A DNA stretch of 64,000 nucleotides from Solibacillus daqui (GCF_028747805.1 NZ_CP114887.1:2411501-2475500), one strand, 5' to 3'. Shown: positions 9,007 through 17,179, numbered from the stretch's first letter. Made by a program: numbers and translations. Notes: generated from the letters alone by a model not told the origin.

Positions 9007-9954
9007 TTAATGATGATGGTGGTGATGGCCGCTTACTTCTGCTTTTACAGTACAATAAATAGAATCGTCATGATTGTGCGCACTACCTTCAATTTGAATG
9101 GTCGCATGCTGAATATTGGCATGGAGTAGTTCATGTTCTATTTTGGCTAAAATCGCGCTACTCTGTTTTACCGTCAGTACATCATCTAATACAATATGGC
9201 AAGTTAGTGCATGAAAACCACTTGTCACTGTCCATATGTGAACATCATGCACACCGCGTACTTGCTCATGTCCATTCAAAATGCTAACTACTTGATCACT
9301 GTCAACCCCAGTTGGTGTTCCTTCCATTAATACATGGAGTGAATTTTTCGTTACTGAGTAACCACCACGAAGTACGAGCACCGCTACTATGACACTTGCT
9401 AATGGATCTGCCCAACCAAAACCGAAAAACATCATTAAGAGTGCTGCGATAATCGCTCCAACAGAACCAAGCATATCGCTAATGACATGTAAAAAGGCAC
9501 CGCGCATATTTAAATTTTCTTCTGTGTCGCCGCCTTTAAGCATAATCCATGCAACTAAAATGTTAACGAGTAATCCGATAACACTAATAATAAGCATACC
9601 TGTCGTCGCAACTTCAGGTGGATTTTGAAAGCGATCAATCGCTTCATAAAAAATGTATAACGCAATTGCAATAAGCGTGACACCATTTAACGTAGCAGCA
9701 AGAATTTCGATTCGTTTATAGCCATACGTTTTTGACATCGTCACCGCTTTTTCAGACACAATAAAGGCTAAAAGTGCAATGGCAAGTGAAACCGCATCAC
9801 TTAGCATATGCCCTGCGTCCGATAGCAACGCCAAACTATTCGTTAGAAAGCCACCAATTGCTTCGACAATCATAAAACTAAAAATTATTACAAATGAAAT
9901 CAGTAAAATCTTTTTATTAGCCCCGTGTGAATGATTGTGTTGATGTTCAGCCAT
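9007..9954 (-). CDS. czcD: CDF-family zinc/cobalt exporter (CzcD-like)
   Basis: This 315-residue cation diffusion facilitator has a His-rich N-terminus (HQHNHSHG) and six membrane helices with the metal-site motifs SDAGHMLSDAV and HVISDMLGS. A cytoplasmic C-terminal domain follows, ending in six consecutive histidines. It exchanges cytosolic zinc for protons. The ATG at 9954 is chosen because AAAGGA sits 8 nt upstream; the longer frame to 9990 overlaps the operator and has no ribosome-binding site. It is co-transcribed with the CzrA-type repressor. Confidence 0.9.
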   Translation of the reverse strand: MAEHQHNHSHGANKKILLISFVIIFSFMIVEAIGGFLTNSLALLSDAGHMLSDAVSLAIALLAFIVSEKAVTMSKTYGYKRIEILAATLNGVTLIAIALYIFYEAIDRFQNPPEVATTGMLIISVIGLLVNILVAWIMLKGGDTEENLNMRGAFLHVISDMLGSVGAIIAALLMMFFGFGWADPLASVIVAVLVLRGGYSVTKNSLHVLMEGTPTGVDSDQVVSILNGHEQVRGVHDVHIWTVTSGFHALTCHIVLDDVLTVKQSSAILAKIEHELLHANIQHATIQIEGSAHNHDDSIYCTVKAEVSGHHHHHH

Positions 9955-9971
9955 AAAACCAATCCTTTCTT

Positions 9972-9993
9972 TATATGAGCATATATTCATATA
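9972..9993 (-). promoter_or_regulatory. CzrA-type operator upstream of czcD
   Basis: The palindrome TATATGA-N8-TCATATA matches the SmtB/CadC/CzrA operator class (ATATGAACA..ATTCATAT). It sits 18 nt before the exporter start, so bound repressor would block transcription of the zinc-efflux operon. Confidence 0.8.
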
Positions 9994-10079
9994 TAAATAT
10001 TAATACATTTTAAATTTTTTGTCAATTTAGAAGATAAAATCTCACAATAAGCATTTACAAAATTCGGAAAATAGTGCAT

Positions 10080-10215
10080 GCAGATCATACAATTCGTTAT
10101 GCTACGCTACGGGGCATGCTTTCCTGGGGGCGTGGCGGCAAGTATATAGTGGATTTTCCGCGCACGCTTTATCCCCAAGGAGTCCGCCCCTTCACTTCGC
10201 GGCACTCTACTATAA
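10080..10215. repeat. G+C-rich intergenic element, possible interspersed repeat
   Basis: A stretch much richer in G+C than its surroundings contains GGGGCATGC, TCCTGGGGG facing CCCCAAGGA, and GTCCGCCCC facing GGGGGCGTGG-like bases. It can therefore fold into a large hairpin. An open frame across it on the plus strand has no protein-like character. It looks like a structured intergenic repeat; copy number elsewhere is unknown. Confidence 0.45.
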
Positions 10216-10405
10216 AACTAAAGTTTGTTTTTATTACTAAGCTTTTAAATGGAGTGTGTAGAATCGAACATTGTAATTGAAATAAAGTCTATTTTCGTCT
10301 AAGAATATTTTTATTTTGAGACAATCAAAATCGCTAATTTTTATTTGCAGAGATAACGTTTGATCCAAAATACAATACTGTAAACAGCGACATATTTTAT
10401 TCTTC

Positions 10406-10558
10406 CCCGCCGCCTCGCGTTAGCGCAAGCGGCAGCATTGTCCTCTTTTAACTAAATTCACACGCAACATTTTAGTTTGGCGGGCCTTGCATGCGGCATT
10501 AAAGACAGTAGTATGGACACGTACCACGTGGTCATAATGCTGTCATGCCGTGCCCGCC
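10406..10558. repeat. Structured G+C-rich palindromic intergenic segment
   Basis: A small hairpin (GCCGC..GCGGC) near 10406-10435 is followed by an 80-nt stem structure at 10479-10558. In the latter, GGCGGGC pairs with GCCCGCC, CGGCAT with ATGCCG and GACAG with CTGTC, all in nested order. Together with the element at 10080 it fills most of the 650-bp gap between the zinc operon and ribH. No gene is seen in the gap. Confidence 0.5.
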
Positions 10559-10618
10559 GAAAATAAGTAACACTATACTTAATCCATTTTTTAGAAGTGA
10601 ATTTTCTCATTATGAGAA

Positions 10619-10654
10619 AAAATAAAAAAGGATGAGCAGTATTACTACTCATCC
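10619..10654 (-). terminator. Terminator of the riboflavin operon
   Basis: Arms GGATGAG (10630-10636) and CTCATCC (10648-10654) are followed on the minus strand by a T-rich run, ten bases after the ribH stop. Confidence 0.85.
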
Positions 10655-10663
10655 CCCAAAAAA

Positions 10664-11131
10664 TTATTTAAACAGTTGATTTAAATTGGCCATTTCAATT
10701 GCTGAAATCGCGCTGTCATACCCCTTGTTACCGGCTTTCGTACCAGCTCGTTCAATAGCTTGTTCTATATTTTCTGTCGTCACAATGCCGAAAATAATTG
10801 GTACTCCTGTATCTAAAGACACTTTTGCAATACCTTTTGCGGCTTCATTACACACATAATCATAATGCGTTGTTGCCCCACGAATGACCGTTCCTAAACC
10901 AATTACTGCATCATATTGTTTAGTTTCTGCCATTTTTTTCGCGATAAATGGTACCTCAAACGCACCTGGTACCCATGCGATATCAATATTTTCTTCGTTT
11001 ACATCATGACGCTTTAATCCATCTAATGCACCCGATAAAAGTTTATCATTAATAAATTCATTAAAACGTCCTACAACGATTCCAATTTTAAGTTGTGTTC
11101 CAATTAATTGTGCTTCAAAAATTTTACCCAT
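10664..11131 (-). CDS. ribH: 6,7-dimethyl-8-ribityllumazine synthase
   Basis: This 155-residue enzyme condenses 5-amino-6-ribitylamino-uracil with dihydroxybutanone phosphate to form lumazine. Family blocks are visible: [44 protein letters not shown] and [13 protein letters not shown]. The ATG at 11131 is chosen because AAGGAG lies 8 nt upstream; the frame extends further but without a start signal. It is the last gene of the operon, 14 nt after ribB, under FMN riboswitch control. Confidence 0.95.
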   Translation of the reverse strand: MGKIFEAQLIGTQLKIGIVVGRFNEFINDKLLSGALDGLKRHDVNEENIDIAWVPGAFEVPFIAKKMAETKQYDAVIGLGTVIRGATTHYDYVCNEAAKGIAKVSLDTGVPIIFGIVTTENIEQAIERAGTKAGNKGYDSAISAIEMANLNQLFK

Positions 11132-11145
11132 TATGCTGCTCCTTT

Positions 11146-11751
11146 TTAAACAAGTGATAGTTTTACGTAGTGTGTTAATTGTTCGATTGAAATTAGTTTC
11201 ATATCCCATTTCGCTGCCAATTGTTCTAGTTGTGGCAGTCTTGCCATTGTGCCGTCTTCGTTTAAAATTTCACAAATAACTGCCACTTCAGCACTCTTAC
11301 AAAGTTTTGCTAAGTCAACTGCAGCCTCTGTATGACCACGACGCACAACAACTCCACCTTCTTTTGCAATTAGCGGGAAAATATGACCTGGTCTTTTAAA
11401 ATCCTCTGCCGTATTCGTTCCATCCAATAACGCATGGATTGTATCAGAACGTTCAAATGCGCTAATACCAGTTGTCGTTGTTTTGTAATCAATACTTACG
11501 GTAAAAGCCGTACCATGATGATCAGTATTCGCTTCAACCATTGGTGTAAGTGCAAATTTGTCAGCAATTTTTGTACTAATCGGTGTACAAATTAACCCTC
11601 GACCATGCATAGCCATGAAATTAATATTTTCAGGTGTCGCATGTTCGCCTAACATAATAAAATCTCCCTCATTTTCACGATTTTCATCATCGACAACAAT
11701 GATAATATCGCCTTTTTTAAGCGCATGGATTGCTTCTTCTACTGTATGCAT
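11146..11751 (-). CDS. ribB: 3,4-dihydroxy-2-butanone-4-phosphate synthase, stand-alone RibB
   Basis: This 201-residue enzyme makes the four-carbon unit for lumazine from ribulose 5-phosphate. The acidic active-site loop [11 protein letters not shown] and the RPGHIFPL and [11 protein letters not shown] blocks are present. Bacillales usually encode a bifunctional RibBA of about 400 residues; here the GTP cyclohydrolase II half is absent and the protein ends just after ISIEQLTHY, where the linker to RibA normally starts. AAGGAGAGG precedes the start. It lies 12 nt after ribE. Confidence 0.93.
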   Translation of the reverse strand: MHTVEEAIHALKKGDIIIVVDDENRENEGDFIMLGEHATPENINFMAMHGRGLICTPISTKIADKFALTPMVEANTDHHGTAFTVSIDYKTTTTGISAFERSDTIHALLDGTNTAEDFKRPGHIFPLIAKEGGVVVRRGHTEAAVDLAKLCKSAEVAVICEILNEDGTMARLPQLEQLAAKWDMKLISIEQLTHYVKLSLV

Positions 11752-11763
11752 TTGTCCCTCTCC

Positions 11764-12396
11764 TTAAAATCCATTTCTTTTTAGGAAATCGCGTGTCACA
11801 TTGGATGATTTAGCTTGCACATGCTGTTTCACATATTTACCAAGCAAATCCGTTTCCACATTGACTTGCTCCCCGACCTTTTTCATTCCTAGTACGGATT
11901 GATGACTTGTATGAGGGATGAGGGATACAGTTAGCATATTTTTTTGAAGTGCAAAAATCGTTAAACTTGTGCCATCAAGTGTAATTGATCCTTTCACAAT
12001 ACAGTTTTCAAGTAAACCATCTGCTACTGTTAGGTCTACATAGATCGCATTTGAAATTGTTTTTTTACTTTTGATCGTTGCAATACCATCGACATGGCCG
12101 CTTACAAAATGCCCGCCAAATCGGCCATTAGCATGCATTGCTCGCTCTAAATTTACAGGCATACCTTTTTGTAATGAAGTTAAATTTGTTGCATGAAACG
12201 TTTCTGGCATAACATCTGCATAAAAGCGGTCGCTTGAAAACTGTGTAACGGTTAAGCACACACCATTCACCGCAATGCTATCTCCTAACTGCACATCACT
12301 TAACACCTTAGTTGCCTTAATCTCTAGCTGCATCGCATCGGTACCCATATTTATTTTTTCGATGGTTCCGATTTCTTCAATGATTCCTGTAAACAA
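11764..12396 (-). CDS. ribE: Riboflavin synthase, alpha subunit
   Basis: This 210-residue protein has two lumazine-binding repeats, each beginning FTGIIEEIG-like or HFVSGHVDG-like, and it dismutates two lumazines to riboflavin. The TTG at 12396 (MFTGIIEEIG, the usual N-terminus) is preferred because AGGTGA lies 5 nt before it; the GTG three codons earlier would overlap the ribosome-binding site. It is the first gene of the local operon. ribD, usually first, is missing, and the FMN riboswitch terminator ends about 30 nt upstream. Confidence 0.93.
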   Translation of the reverse strand: MFTGIIEEIGTIEKINMGTDAMQLEIKATKVLSDVQLGDSIAVNGVCLTVTQFSSDRFYADVMPETFHATNLTSLQKGMPVNLERAMHANGRFGGHFVSGHVDGIATIKSKKTISNAIYVDLTVADGLLENCIVKGSITLDGTSLTIFALQKNMLTVSLIPHTSHQSVLGMKKVGEQVNVETDLLGKYVKQHVQAKSSNVTRDFLKRNGF

Positions 12397-12426
12397 CCTA
12401 CTCACCTCATATCAATTATCTTGAAC

Positions 12427-12459
12427 ATAAAAAACCCCGTACGAAATGCGTCGGAGTTT
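12427..12459 (-). terminator. Expression-platform terminator of the proximal FMN riboswitch
   Basis: On the minus strand ACTCCGACG and CGTACGGGGT form a stem followed by six T. It lies between the proximal FMN aptamer and ribE, where FMN binding should favour it. Confidence 0.85.
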
Positions 12460-12530
12460 GATGAGAGGTAAAATTGGCATCGTCAAATAAGACTTCTGAT
12501 TGTATTTTTTCAAAAATCTCGCACAATGCT

Positions 12531-12656
12531 TCCTTCTCCCATCCAGACTATACTGTCGGCTTTGGATTCGCACCAAATCCTGCACACACAAAGTGGCTCG
12601 CGGGCTTAGAGATACCTCATCACCGCCGATTGGGAATTTCACCCGACCCCGAAGGA
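12531..12656 (-). ncRNA. FMN riboswitch (RFN element), proximal copy
   Basis: Read on the minus strand, the segment starts TCCTTCGGGGTCGGGTG and contains GGCGGTGATGAG, AGCCCGCGAG, CAGGATTTGGTG and GGATGGGAGAAGGA, the conserved blocks of the RFN aptamer in order. It is followed by its own terminator and controls ribE-ribB-ribH. Confidence 0.96.
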
Positions 12657-12675
12657 AATGTATTAAAATTGTGAA

Positions 12676-12709
12676 ATAAAAAAATCCCTATACTCAGGGT
12701 ACAGGGATT
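12676..12709 (-). terminator. Terminator between the two FMN riboswitches
   Basis: Minus-strand arms AATCCCT and AGGGATT are followed by a long T-run. It sits directly before the proximal aptamer and would stop transcripts arriving from the distal riboswitch. Confidence 0.8.
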
Positions 12710-12787
12710 GAATACATAGCCAAATAAGCCTCATTTTTACGTTAAAAAATGATGCGTAAATTTTACCCACCCTAAAATCGGTGTGGC

Positions 12788-12823
12788 AAAAAAGCTTTTT
12801 GAAAGTATTACATTTTCAAAAAG
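12788..12823 (-). terminator. Expression-platform terminator of the distal FMN riboswitch
   Basis: Minus-strand arms CTTTTTGAAA and TTTCAAAAAG with a 9-nt loop and six T follow the distal aptamer by 10 nt. Confidence 0.85.
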
Positions 12824-12832
12824 TGCTACGAT

Positions 12833-12959
12833 TCCTTCTCCCATCCAGACTATACTGTCGGCTTTGGATTTACACCAAATCCTGCACACACAAAGGTGGC
12901 TCGCGGGCTTAGAGTTACCTCATCACCGCCGATTGGGAATTTCACCCGACCCCGAAGGA
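12833..12959 (-). ncRNA. FMN riboswitch (RFN element), distal tandem copy
   Basis: This second complete RFN aptamer, about 175 nt upstream of the first on the same strand, differs from it by only a handful of bases (a dinucleotide, one inserted base, one A/T change). No gene lies between the two copies; only two terminators and about 80 nt of A+T-rich DNA do. Confidence 0.96.
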
Positions 12960-13126
12960 ATTTATTTAATTTCGTATGTTATTGTAACATATCTTTTGAA
13001 AAAGAAAAGATTTTATTAATAATATTGCCTTTTTTATTTTCAGATTGTTCATAAAATTGGACAACATTTATAGTATAATAGCACTTCTATTGTCTATTAC
13101 AAAATTTTACACAAGGAGAACATTCG

Positions 13127-13657
13127 ATGGAAAATTGGGATGTATACGATCAACACCGCAACAAAACAGGCAAAATCATTACAAGAGGTAGTGAAATGGC
13201 GGACGATGAATTTCATGTCGTTGTGCACGTATGTATCTTTAACAATCAAGGTGAGATGTTAATTCAGCAGCGCCAACCATTTAAAGTGGGCTGGCCAAAC
13301 TATTGGGATGTTTCATGTGGAGGTAGTGCGATCACTGGGGACACGAGCCAACAAGCTGCCGCGCGTGAGCTATTTGAGGAACTTGGAATTTGGTACAATT
13401 TCGAAGAGATGCGCCCACAGCTGACAATTAATTTTGAACGTGGCTTTGATGATTATTATTTAATTGAGCATGAAGTAAATTTAACAGAACTTGTCCTTCA
13501 GCCAGAGGAAGTACAAGCTGTGAAATGGGCATCAAAGGATGAGATATTACAAATGATGCAGGAAGAAACATTCATTCCGTTTTATGAGCATTTTATTCAT
13601 TTGCTTTTTGATATGCGCCATCAATATGGAACTTTAACAAAAATCTCGTTCAAGTAA
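13127..13657 (+). CDS. Nudix hydrolase, isopentenyl-diphosphate isomerase-like (YfcD type)
   Basis: This 176-residue Nudix protein carries the box G-X5-D-X7-RELFEELGI, with aspartate replacing the first glutamate of the usual GX5EX7REUXEEXGU. The entry WDVYDQHRNKTGK and HVVVHVCIFNNQGEMLIQQRQ resembles IPP-isomerase-like Nudix enzymes that hydrolyse diphosphate substrates. ACAAGGAGA precedes the ATG. It is monocistronic with a terminator overlapping its end. The substrate is unknown. Confidence 0.85.
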   Translation: MENWDVYDQHRNKTGKIITRGSEMADDEFHVVVHVCIFNNQGEMLIQQRQPFKVGWPNYWDVSCGGSAITGDTSQQAAARELFEELGIWYNFEEMRPQLTINFERGFDDYYLIEHEVNLTELVLQPEEVQAVKWASKDEILQMMQEETFIPFYEHFIHLLFDMRHQYGTLTKISFK

Positions 13658-13674
13658 TTGCTGAACGAGTTTTT
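13645..13674 (+). terminator. Terminator overlapping the Nudix gene end
   Basis: Arms CTCGTTCA and TGAACGAG are followed by TTTTT; the left arm includes the last codons of the gene. Confidence 0.85.
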
Positions 13675-13687
13675 GATTTGAGTACTG

Positions 13688-13856
13688 TTATTGTTTTTGA
13701 AATTTTTCATCAAGTAGCAATTGATAGGATTGCTCCAAAAATCCATCGAACGGGAATTCTTTATTCTGTATTTTCTTCAGTAATCGTTCTTTCGCTTGTA
13801 TAGCTTGCTCATTTCCCACCGTATTTAAGTACTTTTACTTCTAAGGGCTTTCTCAT
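13688..13856 (-). pseudogene. Frameshifted small gene downstream of GNAT
   Basis: A frame starting ATG at 13856 (MRKPLEVKVLKYGGK) overlaps the GNAT stop as ATGA and has AAAGGTGA 6 nt upstream, but stops after 15 codons. A neighbouring frame continues as NEQAIQAKERLLKKIQ... to FLEQSYQLLLDEKFQKQ. Together they look like one gene of about 55 codons broken by a frameshift or small deletion. The helical C-terminus is not assigned to any family. Confidence 0.5.
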
Positions 13857-14404
13857 ATTATTTCACCTTTCGATGTAGTATTGGGAAAAGTATCGTTTAG
13901 TATTGGCTGTGTAATCGTATTATTTTTCCAATCATCGTAAATGGCTGCATACAACATAGAATCAGAAATTGTTCCATCTTCGTTTTCCCAAGCATTTCGT
14001 AAATAGCCTTCCTTGACAAAATTGCCCTTTATGAAGCACTTTTGCATTGCAATATTATCTGCTCTTGTATAAGCTTCAATTCGAATTTTCTCGAGTTCAC
14101 CAAACAAATAATCTTGAAGCCACTGTAATACTTTTACACCAATTCCCTTACCTCGCACGTTTTCGATAAGACGAATATCGAATAGTGGAATTGAATCATC
14201 GATATCATCTATTACAAGTATCCCAACTTTTTGTTGCTCAGAAATAATCCAAAATGTCTCTCTTCCATCGCTATAATAGCCTTTTTCTGCGGCATTTCGA
14301 ATCGATTGTCTCTCAAGCCTAGCGTTCGCATGATATGGCCAATCATTCGAACACAGTAGCTCTACTAAATCCTCAATTTCCGACTTAAATTTTTGAATAT
14401 TCAT
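13853..14404 (-). CDS. GNAT-family N-acetyltransferase
   Basis: This 183-residue protein has a GNAT core: IPLFDIRLIENVRGKGIGVKVLQWLQDYL with the RGKGIG acetyl-CoA loop near residue 88, followed by RIEAYTRADNIAMQKCFIKGNFVKEGYLRNAWENEDG, typical of RimJ/RimL-like enzymes. The substrate is unknown. Its stop overlaps the start of a broken small gene, suggesting a former two-gene operon. Confidence 0.85.
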   Translation of the reverse strand: MNIQKFKSEIEDLVELLCSNDWPYHANARLERQSIRNAAEKGYYSDGRETFWIISEQQKVGILVIDDIDDSIPLFDIRLIENVRGKGIGVKVLQWLQDYLFGELEKIRIEAYTRADNIAMQKCFIKGNFVKEGYLRNAWENEDGTISDSMLYAAIYDDWKNNTITQPILNDTFPNTTSKGEII

Positions 14405-14566
14405 TCATTTTAACCCCTTTACAAATCGTAACGAGAAATAGAAACGGCGGTTATGTAATTAAAAAATTCCGACAATTCGATTTATTGTATTGCAACGAAA
14501 CACTATATTTAACTAAAAAATATGTAACTAATACATTACCTTATCTTTTATTTCATCCGAGGATTA

Positions 14567-15148
14567 TTACTTTACCTTTGTTGCTAGTATTGCAGATGAA
14601 GTTGGTGTTAGGTAAATTTCTGTTGCTATTAATCCACTATGATTTAGCCAATATTCCCTAACTTTATCGGGTTTCCCTTTCCATTCATCTGGAAATTGGT
14701 CTTCAGGAGTAAAATCATCCATAAACAACATTCCTCCGACATTTAATGTATTGAATAATAGTTCTCCTTCAATCGTTTTTGTAGCAGCAACATCGGCAAA
14801 AATAAATTGAAATGGACCTTTTGTAATAACCTCTTTCCAATCCCCACAAATAAATTCTGCTTGGTTATGTCTAATATGATTGGCAGTAGCATCAATTTTT
14901 TCTTTTGAATTATCTATCGTTATAAATTTTACTGTTGGAGCAATAGATGAAAGTATCCAAGAACTCCCTACACCAAAACCAGTTCCAACCTCAAGAATTT
15001 CTCCTTGTGTTATTTGTCCAACGAGAACTGATAATAGTCTTCCAGCTTCATCTGAACAGGAATTTACAAAATCATTTCTTTTATCTAACAACTTGCTGGT
15101 CTGAACTAATTCTGGAATATATGTATTCGAACGATACAATGTGGACAT
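14567..15148 (-). CDS. Class I SAM-dependent O-methyltransferase-like protein
   Basis: This 193-residue Rossmann methyltransferase has motif I EVGTGFGVGSSWILSSI near residue 60, acidic motif II ITIDNSKEKID, and FIFADVAATKTIEGELLFNTLNVGGMLFMDD, as in COG4122 O-methyltransferases. The ATG at 15148 is chosen because AAGGAAGGTGG sits 8 nt before it; the frame reaches 15313 but that extension is hydrophobic noise. The substrate is unknown. It is divergent from the pentapeptide gene. Confidence 0.8.
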   Translation of the reverse strand: MSTLYRSNTYIPELVQTSKLLDKRNDFVNSCSDEAGRLLSVLVGQITQGEILEVGTGFGVGSSWILSSIAPTVKFITIDNSKEKIDATANHIRHNQAEFICGDWKEVITKGPFQFIFADVAATKTIEGELLFNTLNVGGMLFMDDFTPEDQFPDEWKGKPDKVREYWLNHSGLIATEIYLTPTSSAILATKVK

Positions 15149-15384
15149 TAGATAAACCACCTTCCTTATGCAATTTTCTACATCTTTAATACATATTAGA
15201 ATTATAAACCAAATAGGTAAAATTTGGTATAATGTATATAATTTACACTTCCATAATTTAAGGCTGAGGAAATTATGTTGAGAACGGTGCTCTCCTTCCC
15301 TGCTTTTCAACAAACGGATCGGGTACTTTAAGTCTTGTTTAATAAATTCAAAAGTTTTTTGATAAAAGGAATGAAGGTGGAAAA

Positions 15385-16236
15385 ATGGATATTAAAACAG
15401 CCCAAAATATTAGAGAAAGTTTAACAGCCGATTGTTCGAAGTGCTTTGGACTTTGCTGCACAGCACTTAATATTGTAGCTTCAAGTGATTTTTCGATGAA
15501 CAAACCAGCAGGTACTCCTTGTATGAATTTACAGTCTGATTACAGTTGCCAAATTCATAGTCAGTTGAGAGTGAAAGGATTCAAAGGCTGTACAGTATTT
15601 GATTGTTTGGGTGCTGGACAAGTCGTTTCTCAAGTTACTTTTAACGGTCAGAGTTGGCAAGAAAATCCTGATATTGGGAAGAAAATGTTTCAAGTATTTC
15701 CCATCATGGAGCAAATACATGAAATGATCGCGTACGTGGCAGAAGCTCTGTCTTACGATATACCCGATGATTTAGCTGAAAAATTGAGAAAACAGTTAAA
15801 GGAATTGCAGGATTTAACGAAGTTGGACGCAGATAATTTATTGTCACTTGATTTGGTGATGTATCGATTTTCTTTAAATGAACTGCTTACTTCAGCGAGT
15901 AATTTTGTCAGAAAAAATACAATCGACCAAATGCCCAGTCTTCGAAAAATTAAAGAGTTTAACCATGCGAGAGCTGATTGGATGGGTAAAAAGTTAAAGG
16001 GAAATGATTTAAGAGCAACTGATTTCAGGGGAGCCTATTTGATTGCTGCGGATATGAGAAATACTGATTTAAGGGCAGTCAATTTTATTGGTGCGGATTT
16101 GAGAGATGTTAATTTCAGTGGGGCTAATCTGTCCACTAGTATGTTTTTGACCCAAATGCAAATTAATTCGGCTAAAGGTGATGTAAAGACAATTTTACCC
16201 TCTCATATACATCGACCTTCTCATTGGATTCACTAA
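15385..16236 (+). CDS. YkgJ-like cysteine cluster plus pentapeptide-repeat protein
   Basis: The first 80 residues of this 283-residue protein hold a cysteine cluster C17-X2-C20-X3-CC, then GTPC, C-X-I-H and GCTVFDC. This is the pattern of the YkgJ/UPF0153 putative Zn/Fe-chelating family. A mixed helical middle follows, and residues about 200-260 form pentapeptide repeats (LRATDFRGAYLIAADMRNTD and onward) expected to build a right-handed quadrilateral beta helix. Pentapeptide proteins such as Qnr mimic DNA, but resistance is not implied here. AAGGTGG precedes the ATG. It stands alone. Confidence 0.8.
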   Translation: MDIKTAQNIRESLTADCSKCFGLCCTALNIVASSDFSMNKPAGTPCMNLQSDYSCQIHSQLRVKGFKGCTVFDCLGAGQVVSQVTFNGQSWQENPDIGKKMFQVFPIMEQIHEMIAYVAEALSYDIPDDLAEKLRKQLKELQDLTKLDADNLLSLDLVMYRFSLNELLTSASNFVRKNTIDQMPSLRKIKEFNHARADWMGKKLKGNDLRATDFRGAYLIAADMRNTDLRAVNFIGADLRDVNFSGANLSTSMFLTQMQINSAKGDVKTILPSHIHRPSHWIH

Positions 16237-16305
16237 TTCTGTAGATTTGCGTAGTGAAAAAGAATTTTTGAGGTTGGTTTTACTATCTGTCTTTTTCAAG
16301 GTTGA

Positions 16306-16347
16306 AAGAGTGATATATATTTAGGATGACTAATATGTATCACTCTT
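16306..16347. terminator. Hairpin after the pentapeptide-repeat gene
   Basis: Perfect 10-bp arms AAGAGTGATA and TATCACTCTT are separated by a 22-nt loop. The T-run is weak in both directions. It could serve the pentapeptide gene and the converging nucleotidyltransferase gene. Confidence 0.5.
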
Positions 16348-16384
16348 AATTAAAAGGCTACAAACATTTGAGTGTTTACTTAAG

Positions 16385-17110
16385 TTAGCTACTTGTTTTC
16401 CCCATCGAAAAACCCTCAAATAATCTTCCTCCAAACGGTTCTAATACATGATCTACAAATGTAATAATTTGTGTTTTGTCTTTCGTTTCATAATAAAAAT
16501 TAAATGCTTCAAAAAATTGAAGTGCTATCTGTTCATCATGTGCTTTCAATAAACGAAACACCCATTTAGAAGTCCCCACCCATTTATCGTTTGTTCTTAA
16601 TATAAACTCACTAATAAGCTCTGCTAACATATTCACAATAAAAAGTTCTTCATGTATCGTTGTACACCCTATAAAATCATCTAATACATCCGTAATAAAA
16701 TAGCGCTTTGCATCAATTGTTTGTAATGACCAATGTTGTGGACCGTTTTCTAAAATTTGCTGTGCTTCCTTTTTTATTTGCTCTACAATCCCATCATCTT
16801 TTACAACAAATCCTTCTACGAGCATCTTTTGTAAGGATGATCTTGCCCTTTCATAATCCATCGCAAAATAATGTTTATATGATGTTAAATTATGTACAAA
16901 CACTTCAATTGGCCATTCAAACTCGATAAATGATTCACGATAAGGATTTTTCACTTCCTTATCAAAAATAACAATATCTAAATCAGATGTTGTGGTAGCT
17001 TCACCACGAACGACGCTCCCTGCAAGTAATGCTGCTTGGCAGTTTGGAAAATACTTTTCTACAAATTGGCGAGCTGCTTTAAGTGGCTCTAATCTTTTGT
17101 TATTATGCAT
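16385..17110 (-). CDS. Nucleotidyltransferase-domain protein
   Basis: This 241-residue protein has the minimal nucleotidyltransferase signature GSVVRGEATTTSDLDIVIFD (residues about 31-50), with the GS and DXD metal-binding residues. The rest is helical, resembling COG1708-type or aminoglycoside-nucleotidyltransferase-like proteins. The ATG at 17110 is preferred because GAGGGG lies 7 nt upstream and the longer frame to 17137 runs into a hairpin. The substrate is unknown; antibiotic modification is possible but not shown. Confidence 0.78.
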   Translation of the reverse strand: MHNNKRLEPLKAARQFVEKYFPNCQAALLAGSVVRGEATTTSDLDIVIFDKEVKNPYRESFIEFEWPIEVFVHNLTSYKHYFAMDYERARSSLQKMLVEGFVVKDDGIVEQIKKEAQQILENGPQHWSLQTIDAKRYFITDVLDDFIGCTTIHEELFIVNMLAELISEFILRTNDKWVGTSKWVFRLLKAHDEQIALQFFEAFNFYYETKDKTQIITFVDHVLEPFGGRLFEGFSMGKTSS

Positions 17111-17179
17111 AACTTTACCCCTCTCATCTACAAGCATAACCCCGTTCTAGATTTAGGACGGGGTTACGATTATTCAATC

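Noticed and set aside
10074..10280. 68-codon open frame on the plus strand
   Set aside because: It crosses a foldable G+C-rich intergenic element, has no ribosome-binding site and its translation lacks protein-like patterns.
12474..13019. Two plus-strand open frames with similar peptides (HRRLGISPDPEG)
   Set aside because: Both are antisense shadows of the duplicated FMN riboswitches; the peptide similarity reflects the RNA duplication.
16385..17110. Aminoglycoside resistance gene
   Set aside because: Only the generic nucleotidyltransferase GS..DXD motif is visible; there is no specific support for drug modification.
17141..17168. Strong hairpin as a riboswitch candidate
   Set aside because: Simple stem AACCCCGT/ACGGGGTT without T-run or conserved aptamer blocks; more likely a weak terminator of the small membrane protein gene.
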